Source: Comamonadaceae bacterium ALPHA2B (GTDB taxonomy: Bacteria > Pseudomonadota > Gammaproteobacteria > Burkholderiales > Burkholderiaceae_C). From it: a stretch of 64,000 bases of DNA. Location of the stretch: the NCBI GenBank assembly GCA_005503065.1, contig SCOE01000008.1, positions 119,597 to 183,596 on the forward strand, given 5' to 3'. Below the pieces are notes generated by a model, which was given only the letters and a program-made list of their open reading frames with translations, was not told where the DNA came from and searched no databases. Position numbers and translations under genes: made by a program. This document shows, piece by piece, positions 29,364 through 36,096 of the stretch. Each line of letters starts with the position of its first letter. Within the stretch, counting starts at the first letter, position 1.

Positions 29364-30013
29364 GCGAGGCCCCACCCGACCCCGCGACGCCTGCCGCGCG
29401 CCGTCGTCCGTCGGCGCCGGCCGTTCCCACACGCGACGAGATCGCGCTGCTGCCGCTGTTCGAAGGCCTGCCGCTGGACGCGATCACCGTCGTGCGCACG
29501 CCAGCCGACGCGGATCGCGCCCGCGATGCGCTGCTGACCGCCGGCGTGTGCGGCTTCGACACCGAGTCCAAGCCCACCTTCCGCAAGGAGGAGGTCAACA
29601 CCGGCCCGCACGTCATGCAGTTCGCCACGCGCGAGCGGGCCTGGCTGTTCCAGCTGCTGCGCGCCGACTGCCTGCCCATCGCCGCCGAACTGCTGGCATC
29701 GCCGGTCCTTGTGAAAGTGGGATTCGGCCTGGACACCGACCGCACGCTGATTCGCAACCGCCTGGCGGTCGAGCCCACGGCCGTGGTCGACCTCGACCAC
29801 GAATTCCGCCGCCGCGGCCACCGCCAGTCGGTGGGCGTGAAGAGCGCCGTCGCGCTCGTGTTCGGCCAGCGCTTCGTCAAGTCGCGCAAGGCCACGACGT
29901 CCAACTGGGCCGCCGCGCGCCTGACCGAGGCGCAGCTGCGCTACGCGGCCAACGATGCGTATGCGGCGCTGCGGGTGTACGAGGTGATGGGCATGGCGGC
30001 CGGAACTCGCTGA
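29360..30013 (+). CDS. 3'-5' exonuclease domain protein (RNase D/DnaQ-like)
   Basis: This 217-residue protein holds a single DEDD exonuclease domain. Exo I is CGFDTESKPTF (Asp and Glu), Exo II is KVGFGLDTDRTLI, and Exo III is LRYAANDAYAALRVYE with the YxxxD of the DEDDy class. The first 45 residues are Pro/Ala-rich and probably disordered. There is no HRDC domain, so it is shorter than true RNase D. It may trim RNA or short oligonucleotides. ATG at 29360 overlaps the stop of the GNAT gene. It converges with the minus-strand accessory island. Confidence 0.88.
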   Translation: MSEAPPDPATPAARRRPSAPAVPTRDEIALLPLFEGLPLDAITVVRTPADADRARDALLTAGVCGFDTESKPTFRKEEVNTGPHVMQFATRERAWLFQLLRADCLPIAAELLASPVLVKVGFGLDTDRTLIRNRLAVEPTAVVDLDHEFRRRGHRQSVGVKSAVALVFGQRFVKSRKATTSNWAAARLTEAQLRYAANDAYAALRVYEVMGMAAGTR

Positions 30014-30014
30014 A

Positions 30015-30185
30015 TCAGCCCGCGCCCTGCCACCGCAGCCACGCGGACACGGCGCCGAACAGCAGCCCGACGATGGCCCAGGTGCGGCTGGCCGGCGTGA
30101 GGCGCCGACCGTCGCGCCCCCACCGCAGCAGCGAGGCCACGAGAAAAAGCGCTGCCGCCACGGCCAGGATGTCGCGCGCCGCCAT
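30015..30185 (-). CDS. Small two-helix membrane protein, hypothetical
   Basis: This 56-residue frame begins at ATG 30185, five bases after the stop of the TIGR02270 gene. It has two hydrophobic stretches, ILAVAAALFLVASLL and TWAIVGLLFGAVSAWL, separated by a basic loop. The tight spacing suggests it is the last gene of the type VI accessory unit, but no family is recognised and it may be unrelated or spurious. The layout resembles small bitopic or holin-like proteins. Confidence 0.45.
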   Translation of the reverse strand: MAARDILAVAAALFLVASLLRWGRDGRRLTPASRTWAIVGLLFGAVSAWLRWQGAG

Positions 30186-30190
30186 CCGCC

Positions 30191-31456
30191 TCAGCCCCCC
30201 ATTGCCGCCAGGCGCCGCTGCTGGCGCCCGGCCGGCGCTGCCGTGTCGAACAACGGCGTGCCGGGTGCCAGCAAACTCAGGTGCACCGCTGCGGCGCTGC
30301 GCTGACGCTGGAAGCCGTGGCGCAGCACATGGAGGCAATGGCCGGGCGAAACGGGTGCCCCCATGAACCAGCGCACGCCGCTCACCAGGTGCTGCCCCTC
30401 GCGCTGCAACCAGGCCTCGAGCCTGTCGGGGTCGGGCCACGGCAGGCCGGCGTCCTCGTCCATCGACGTGTCGTCGTCGTCGGGGTCGTCGTTCGGGCCG
30501 AAGGCCACGCCCGCTGGCGCATCGCGCTCCAGGTCGAGCAGTGCCAGGTCCAGTCCCGTGATGAGACTGAAGGCCTCGCCGGCGATGCGCGCGAGCGCCG
30601 GGTCGTTCATCTGGCGCAGCAGCCAGGGCAGGAACCCGGCATCGCCCGCCATGCCGATGCCACGGATCAGCGGGCGAGCCATCGTGGCGTCACGTGCCAG
30701 AGCCGTGAGGACGGTTCGCGCCTCGGCAGGGTCCAGCACCTTCAGCAGCAGCGACAGTGCGCGCCACTGCCCGGGACCGGGCGCCAGGACGAGGCGCTCC
30801 AGTGCCGCCACGACAGGGTGGCCGCGCTGGCCCAGCAGCGCGGCGGCGTGCGCGGCCTCGCGCGCGCATGCCTCGTCGGCATCGACCATGGCCGCCATGC
30901 AGGCGGGCAGCCGGTCGACGTCGCCGCGCCGCGCGACGAGACGCAGCGCGCGCGAGCGCAGGCCAGGGTCGTCGTCGCGCAGCGCCGCATCGAGCGCCAC
31001 GCCCGCATCGACGCCGTGCAGGGCGCACGCGACGAGCCCCACCTCGCGCGGCAGGGCGCCCCGGGAGTAGAGCAGCGCGCGCGTGATGCCCTGCAGGCTG
31101 GCGCCCGGCACCCAGCCAAAGGCCGACACGAGGCCGGGGCGCAGTTCGGGCATGGCCTGCGCCAGCGCGAACAGGCGCTCCAGGCCGACAGGATCACGCC
31201 CCTCGATGGCACACACCGCGGCGACGAAGACTTCGGCGCGGCCTGGCGCCTCGAGCGCGGCGGCGGCGATGCGCGCGCCGTGCTCGCCCGCCACCGCCAG
31301 GCCATCAAGGTGCCCGGCCAGGCGCTCGTCCAGGCGCGCCAGCTGGTGCAGCTTGACGTGGGGCGCACGAACCAGGTGGGTGCGGGCGTTGCGCAGCACT
31401 GCCGCGTCTTCGGCGTGCTGGCGGATGACGGTGGCAACCTTGCTCTCCCTTGTCAT
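30191..31456 (-). CDS. TIGR02270 family protein, type VI secretion-associated
   Basis: This 421-residue protein starts at ATG 31456 (MTRESKVATVIRQHAEDAAV). It is Ala/Leu/Arg-rich and built from HEAT-like helical pairs (about residues 60-340). I recognise it as the TIGR02270 type from blocks such as GRDPVGLERLFALAQAMPEL and FGWVPGASLQGITRALL. Its role is unknown. Related genes sit near vgrG effector cassettes, including next to the tse7/tsi7 pair of Pseudomonas aeruginosa. It lies 17 bases downstream of the presumed immunity gene, so it is probably in the same unit. It could be an adaptor or a second immunity-like factor. Confidence 0.75.
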   Translation of the reverse strand: MTRESKVATVIRQHAEDAAVLRNARTHLVRAPHVKLHQLARLDERLAGHLDGLAVAGEHGARIAAAALEAPGRAEVFVAAVCAIEGRDPVGLERLFALAQAMPELRPGLVSAFGWVPGASLQGITRALLYSRGALPREVGLVACALHGVDAGVALDAALRDDDPGLRSRALRLVARRGDVDRLPACMAAMVDADEACAREAAHAAALLGQRGHPVVAALERLVLAPGPGQWRALSLLLKVLDPAEARTVLTALARDATMARPLIRGIGMAGDAGFLPWLLRQMNDPALARIAGEAFSLITGLDLALLDLERDAPAGVAFGPNDDPDDDDTSMDEDAGLPWPDPDRLEAWLQREGQHLVSGVRWFMGAPVSPGHCLHVLRHGFQRQRSAAAVHLSLLAPGTPLFDTAAPAGRQQRRLAAMGG

Positions 31457-31473
31457 ACCTGAGCTCTTTGGTG

Positions 31474-32385
31474 TCAGCCCGGCAGTTCGACAGCGTTCCA
31501 CACCGTGCCGTCGTGGCTGTACACCGCATCTTTGTGGCCTACCGACCAGATCACGTCGGCATTGGCTGCGAGGTAGGCGGTGGAAGGCGCTGCGCCCTCG
31601 CTCGTCGTCCCGATCTCGATCTTCTCCAGCTTGTCGCCCTGCAGCCGGAACAGGCCGTCATAGTTGGAGACATACACATGCCCTGCAAACTCCACGACGC
31701 CCCAGAAGTCGGCCGTGGTGGCACCGTGTTCGATGACACGCCAATCTTGATGCGTGCCGACGATCAGAACACCCGACATGCCGACGATCACCGCATTCCC
31801 AGCAGTGGTGATGCAGACTCCTGTCAGAACAACGTTGGTCGGGCTGTCCTCCCGCAGCCAAAGGCCTTCCCGCAAGGACCATATCTCACCGTACTGCCCA
31901 ACGCAGACGAGTCCGAGCCCCGGGCTCGCTGCCATGGCATGAAACCCGACCGCCGCATCACGCTGCTCGCGCGGTACGAACACGCCGTCGTCGATCCGGG
32001 CCCATGTATCGGACGCTCGCCGCTCATAGACCATGCGCGCCATCCCGCACGCATAGAGGGTGTCACCTAACCAAGTTGCGTCGCGCAGAAGCACCATGGC
32101 GCTCGGGCCACGATCCGACGCATCCACCATTTCCAGGGCCAGGCCCCCGCCTCCGGCAAATGTTGCTTCACCGTGCGGACCGACAAAGCAGATGCGTGCG
32201 GCGTCACCGCGCGGCACGGCCACGGCACAAACAGCGTGATCAAGCAGAAGCTGCCTGAACGCACCGCCCTGGTAGCGCAGGACAAGGCAGTGGTCTGGAT
32301 GCTCATCGGCGTACTCGTCCACGATAGCGGTCAAAAACACCTCATCCCGATTCCTCACGCCAACGCCGGTCAATGTCAGATCCAT
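31474..32385 (-). CDS. Putative immunity protein, beta-propeller-like
   Basis: This 303-residue soluble protein has no signal peptide. It has repeated strand patterns such as GVVEFAGHVYVSNYDGLFRL, WSVGHKDAVYSHDGTVW and VCVGQYGEIWSLREGLWLR, which look like blades of a beta-propeller. It lies 13 bases downstream of the effector gene, the usual position of the cognate immunity gene, and its base composition is visibly less GC-rich than the flanking core genes. Immunity function is inferred from position and composition alone. No catalytic signature is seen. Confidence 0.65.
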   Translation of the reverse strand: MDLTLTGVGVRNRDEVFLTAIVDEYADEHPDHCLVLRYQGGAFRQLLLDHAVCAVAVPRGDAARICFVGPHGEATFAGGGGLALEMVDASDRGPSAMVLLRDATWLGDTLYACGMARMVYERRASDTWARIDDGVFVPREQRDAAVGFHAMAASPGLGLVCVGQYGEIWSLREGLWLREDSPTNVVLTGVCITTAGNAVIVGMSGVLIVGTHQDWRVIEHGATTADFWGVVEFAGHVYVSNYDGLFRLQGDKLEKIEIGTTSEGAAPSTAYLAANADVIWSVGHKDAVYSHDGTVWNAVELPG

Positions 32386-32398
32386 CGGTCGCTGCCTT

Positions 32399-33412
32399 TC
32401 ATGGCCAGGAATCGACGCCCGTGCGTGCCCTGGCGGCGCTGCGCTGATCGACCGTCAGCGCCTGATTCTGGTTAGACGCCTGCAACTGCCGCTCGTCACC
32501 TTTTCCGTAGAAGGCGTCGAGCTGTGCATCCAAACAATGCTCGCTGCAGCGGTTCGAGTTGGCGTGTTGGTGCGACTCCCGCGCCATCGCCTTCGCCTCG
32601 AGGTAGGAAAAGGTGCCGCCCTTGAAGAATTTGTCTTCGTAGACACCTCGCGTTCCATGGCCGATGCCATGCTTGTCTTCGTAGCGCGAGCGATTGACGC
32701 ACGCTGTCGGGGCGCCGTGGTAAGCCCCACCCGGCTTATCTGCGAGATGTGCGAAATCCGGCATCAGCGTTCCTTTGGGTCGAACCCAGTGATCTTCGAT
32801 GAGATGGTCCCCTGTCGTGTTCGGCTTGCAGCACTTGTCCTTCGCGTCTTTCTTGGCCACCAGCAGGCAGGCTTGGGCGTCCCGGCAATCCTGGGTGCAG
32901 GTGTCGGTAGAGCACCCGGCGCAGGCCGTGTTCGCCTTGTCCGAATCGCCCATGCAGGCCACGGGATCGCCGAAAGCGATCAAGTCCTGATAGAGCATCG
33001 GCGGGGTCTGTCCAGGGGCCGACGCATGGTTGTGCGTCGTCAGGTCCATCATCCGCACCACGTTCTCGCCCTCGACCTTCACGTCCATCGACCAGGCGGT
33101 GAAGTAGACCTTGCCCATGTTCTGGCTGGTCACCACCCCCTTCTTGGGGGCGCAGCCGGCCTCGTCGCCCATGCTGCGCTTGAAGTAGCTCTTGTTCTTG
33201 AGCATCACTTCCTTGCCGGAAATCTGGACCGAGGTCGACCCCGCGGTGGTGTCGGTGGCCATGCCCGTGTTCGGGTACGGGATGGGCACGCCGGGTGGCG
33301 TCGCCGGTGTGGTCGGCGGGGTGAAGCACACGTCGGGAAAGGCGCAGATCGACTTGCCATCTGCAGCCTTGCACGACACCTCCATGTTGTTGGCGTAGAC
33401 CTGGTTGCTCAT
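32399..33412 (-). CDS. Type VI effector: DUF4150 PAAR-like domain fused to Tse7/GHH-like nuclease toxin
   Basis: This is a 337-residue protein. Residues 1-130 are a DUF4150 PAAR-like tip domain (MSNQVYANNMEVSCKAADG, GVPIPYPNTG, GKEVMLKNKSYFKRSMGDE) that should cap the VgrG spike. A Cys-rich connector (about 165-215) follows. The C-terminal domain contains TGDHLIEDHWV, CVNRSRYEDKHGIGHGTRG and CSEHCLDAQLDAFY, resembling the DNase domain of P. aeruginosa Tse7. The GHH-type motif reads GDH here. ATG at 33412 overlaps the preceding stop by four bases. The immunity candidate follows. Delivery and DNA cleavage are inferred from the family. Confidence 0.82.
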   Translation of the reverse strand: MSNQVYANNMEVSCKAADGKSICAFPDVCFTPPTTPATPPGVPIPYPNTGMATDTTAGSTSVQISGKEVMLKNKSYFKRSMGDEAGCAPKKGVVTSQNMGKVYFTAWSMDVKVEGENVVRMMDLTTHNHASAPGQTPPMLYQDLIAFGDPVACMGDSDKANTACAGCSTDTCTQDCRDAQACLLVAKKDAKDKCCKPNTTGDHLIEDHWVRPKGTLMPDFAHLADKPGGAYHGAPTACVNRSRYEDKHGIGHGTRGVYEDKFFKGGTFSYLEAKAMARESHQHANSNRCSEHCLDAQLDAFYGKGDERQLQASNQNQALTVDQRSAARARTGVDSWP

Positions 33413-34443
33413 GCCGCTGCCTCGCGCACCTGCAACGCCATGGCGGCACGTTCGCCTGCATCGTTCGACCAGTGCGCGAGGACGTTCGGGCCCTTGGCGT
33501 AGCCCTTGGCACACGCGGCCCGGGCATCCGCGATCACGCAGACGCCGGAGACCGCGCCCACCTCGCCGGTGCATTCGGCCGGATGCCACAGGTCGAATTC
33601 CTCCTTGCGCCGGCGCAGCGTGCGCGACAGCGCCAGCGCCGCCTCCTTGAAGTAGTACTGCTCGCCAGACAGGCCGGTGATGCGGAAATCCATGTCGTGC
33701 ATCGCGCAGGCGGCCTCGTCCAGGCAGGCGCGGATCGCACCCGCCAGCCCCTCGGCGCGCAGCGGCTCGCCGCTGCCCAGGCGCGCATGCTCGATGCCGA
33801 ACCCGACACCTGTGCACAGCAGCTCGCCCGCTACCCATTGGGCCGGCCCGAGCAGCAACGCCCCGCCGGCCTCGCCTGGCATGAAGCCGTTGGCGTTCGC
33901 GGCCGTGAGCAGGCGGTCCTCGCGCTCGTAGTGGCTCAGGGTCGGCCACGAGAGCAGGCTGTCGGCCGCCGCGACCACCACGCGCTGCGCATGTCCACCG
34001 GCCAGCAGCGCCCGCGCCTGCGCCATGGCCACGGCGACGGCCACCCTGCCACGGGCGACGGTGCCCGATGCCGGCGCGAAGGCGGTGCCCAGCTCTTCCT
34101 GCACGCGCGCGAGCAGCGTGTCGTCGAGGCCGGCGGTTCGTCCCGGCCGGCCTTCCTCGGCCACGCACAGCAACAGGGGAATGCCGTGCCATTCGGGACT
34201 GGGAATGCCTTCCAACGCTTCGTCGATCGCCAGCGCGGCCATCTTCGCGAGCTTGGTCAGGCCGCGCCATGGCGCGTCCAGCTCGACCTGGTGGGCCATG
34301 ATCCGGTCGCCGGCGGCATCGATGAAGTGGGTCTCGGTGGGGTTGGTCAACTTGCTGCGGAAGGCCGCACAGCTTGCCGGCGCCGAGAGGCCGACTGCCG
34401 TGATCAGTCCCGCAGCGAGGACCGAGACGTGGTGCCCGCTCAT
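33409..34443 (-). CDS. Beta-ketoacyl-synthase-like protein of a type VI effector cassette
   Basis: This 344-residue thiolase-fold protein (MSGHHVSVLAAGLITAVGLS...) shows synthase-like segments such as AVAMAQARALLAGGHAQRVV and GFMPGEAGGALLLGPAQW. At the place where active synthases have a TACSSS nucleophile it reads VARGRVA, so the catalytic Cys seems to be missing. Similar proteins occur between DUF2169 and PAAR-like effector genes (for example PA0098) and are thought to help load or stabilise the effector. It overlaps its neighbours by four bases on each side, indicating coupled translation. An enzymatic role in fatty-acid synthesis is unlikely. Confidence 0.75.
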   Translation of the reverse strand: MSGHHVSVLAAGLITAVGLSAPASCAAFRSKLTNPTETHFIDAAGDRIMAHQVELDAPWRGLTKLAKMAALAIDEALEGIPSPEWHGIPLLLCVAEEGRPGRTAGLDDTLLARVQEELGTAFAPASGTVARGRVAVAVAMAQARALLAGGHAQRVVVAAADSLLSWPTLSHYEREDRLLTAANANGFMPGEAGGALLLGPAQWVAGELLCTGVGFGIEHARLGSGEPLRAEGLAGAIRACLDEAACAMHDMDFRITGLSGEQYYFKEAALALSRTLRRRKEEFDLWHPAECTGEVGAVSGVCVIADARAACAKGYAKGPNVLAHWSNDAGERAAMALQVREAAA

Positions 34444-35570
34444 CCGGCCACCCCCGCTTCGGCATCCGGTCCGTCCATCGGCACCATCACGACGGGAATG
34501 GGAAAGGCCAGCTGCTCGCGCTGCTGCCACCACTCGCGCCCCTTTTTGCCGACCAGCACCTGGGCGATCTCGAACAGGTCGCGGCGCAGCGGCCGGGCGA
34601 CGCGCCAGGTGAGGCTGAAGCGCTGCGCGTCGGGCTCGATCACGATGGTGTCCAGCTGCGCCGTGAGGTCCTCGCGCCCGCCCCGCTTGGGAAACACGTG
34701 CACCGGCGCCACCAGGTGCGGCAGCACGAAGCGCGTGAGCCCCTGCGGCGTGAGATTGCCGAGCACGACTTCGGTGGGGCCCGCGTCGAAGTGGCCGAGG
34801 GGCACCTGCTGGTCAGCCGGTGCCGCCTGGTGGTAGCGCGGATCGAAGTCCGGCGGCAGGAAGGGAAAGTGCGCATCGAGCCAGTGCGCATCGTAGGTGC
34901 CCGCGAGCGCGGCACGGGGCTGCCACCCGCGGCCGAGGGGGCCGAAGGCCATGGGCCGGTAATTGCCGTCCGGGCTGCGAACGGGGGCGTCGAGCTCTTC
35001 CGTCGCGGGCAGCGGCGAGCCCTCCACCCAGTCGAGCCGCAGATGCCGGTGGAAGCCCCTTCCGACCGGGTTGGGCAGGAAGGCCGCATGCTCGGCAGCG
35101 TCCTCGTGGCGGTCGTCGACGCCACCGAAGGCCACGTCGTAGGAGATGGGCTGGCGCAGGAAGACGCCCGGTGGTGTCGCGCTGGCGCCGCCGATGCCGC
35201 TTTCCCAGTGGCGCGGACCGACCACCGCCAGCGACTTGCTCCAGCCACCGATGCGCACCCCGGCCTGCAGGCGCGAGACCGGCCGCCCGCCCGGCGCATG
35301 CGCGCTGCCCTGGAGCAGGATGTCGCAGTGTGGCTTGTGCGGCGCGAAGTCCGCTTCCTGCACGGGCGCTGAAAAGCCGGCTGCGCCGCTGAAGGTGTCG
35401 GCCATCACCAGCGGCAACTGCGTCTCGTGCAGCGCGAAATGCACCGCAGGCTCGTCGGGCTCCGGAATGCGGAAGGTGCCCTTGACCACGACCACCAGCG
35501 ACTCGTGCCCGCTCGGCGCCAGCCCCAGCGTGTAGCCGGCGACCATGCGGGTGGCGTTGATCAGCTGCAT
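34440..35570 (-). CDS. DUF2169 family type VI adaptor protein
   Basis: This is a 376-residue DUF2169 protein, recognised from SLVVVVKGTFRIPEPDEPAV, ADFAPHKPHCDILLQGSAHA and QPISYDVAFGGVDDRHEDAA. DUF2169 proteins act as specific adaptors or chaperones that help load PAAR-containing effectors onto VgrG. There is no signal peptide, so it should be cytoplasmic. It sits between the DUF6484/VgrG pair and the effector, the expected adaptor position, and its stop overlaps the next start by four bases. The assignment is firm; the exact partner is inferred from adjacency. Confidence 0.88.
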   Translation of the reverse strand: MQLINATRMVAGYTLGLAPSGHESLVVVVKGTFRIPEPDEPAVHFALHETQLPLVMADTFSGAAGFSAPVQEADFAPHKPHCDILLQGSAHAPGGRPVSRLQAGVRIGGWSKSLAVVGPRHWESGIGGASATPPGVFLRQPISYDVAFGGVDDRHEDAAEHAAFLPNPVGRGFHRHLRLDWVEGSPLPATEELDAPVRSPDGNYRPMAFGPLGRGWQPRAALAGTYDAHWLDAHFPFLPPDFDPRYHQAAPADQQVPLGHFDAGPTEVVLGNLTPQGLTRFVLPHLVAPVHVFPKRGGREDLTAQLDTIVIEPDAQRFSLTWRVARPLRRDLFEIAQVLVGKKGREWWQQREQLAFPIPVVMVPMDGPDAEAGVAG

Positions 35571-35583
35571 GGCGGCGCCGTCC

Positions 35584-36081
35584 TCAGTTCAGTTGCACCG
35601 AGCCGCCCTTGACGCGATTGACGCCGGTGGACCGGCTGGACACGTAGGCCCCCTGGATCAGCACCTTGCCGGCGCGCGTCAAGGTGATGCTGGCCTTGCC
35701 GCAGCGCAGGACCAGCTGTTCCCTCGCACTCACGACCAGCCGCTGGCCGTCGGCATCGACCTCGACCTGCGCGGGCGGGTCGGCCATCGGCCAGCCCGGC
35801 GTCCCGCGCAGCACCCCCATCACGATCGGCTGCGCCGGCTCGCCCTGCTCGAAGACGAGCACCACGCCATGCCCGATGTGTCCGCCATGCAGATCGACCG
35901 CAGTGCGGGCATGCACCGCAGCACCTGCGTCACCGGCCAGCCGCACCAGGGCCGTGCACCCGCCATCGGCCAGCGCGAGGAGCTCGCCGGTCCTCACCCC
36001 GGGGCCCACGGTCGGGGTGGGCATCGCACCGGCGGCGGCCTCGCACGCCAGAAGCTCATGGACAGGTTCTCGTCGGCTCAT
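35584..36081 (-). CDS. DUF6484-type VgrG-associated protein
   Basis: This is a 165-residue protein. The first half resembles an OB-like beta barrel with GELLALADGGCTALVRLAG and GHIGHGVVLVFEQGEPAQPI, as in proteins with gp5-like OB domains. The C-terminal half has short beta strands (AEQ-LVLRCGKASITLTRAG) similar to the VgrG tail. It lies 15 bases after vgrG and 13 before DUF2169, in the same place as PA0096 in the tse7 locus. A role in joining VgrG and effector cargo is inference. Confidence 0.75.
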   Translation of the reverse strand: MSRREPVHELLACEAAAGAMPTPTVGPGVRTGELLALADGGCTALVRLAGDAGAAVHARTAVDLHGGHIGHGVVLVFEQGEPAQPIVMGVLRGTPGWPMADPPAQVEVDADGQRLVVSAREQLVLRCGKASITLTRAGKVLIQGAYVSSRSTGVNRVKGGSVQLN

Positions 36082-36096
36082 CGCGTCCTCGCCTTT

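Noticed and set aside
30015..30440. A 141-codon version of the small membrane protein
   Set aside because: The first 85 codons overlap the TIGR02270 gene in another frame. Only the 56-codon end from ATG 30185 fits the spacing.
33409..34533. Functional fatty-acid ketosynthase
   Set aside because: The nucleophile motif is missing and all neighbours are type VI accessory genes.
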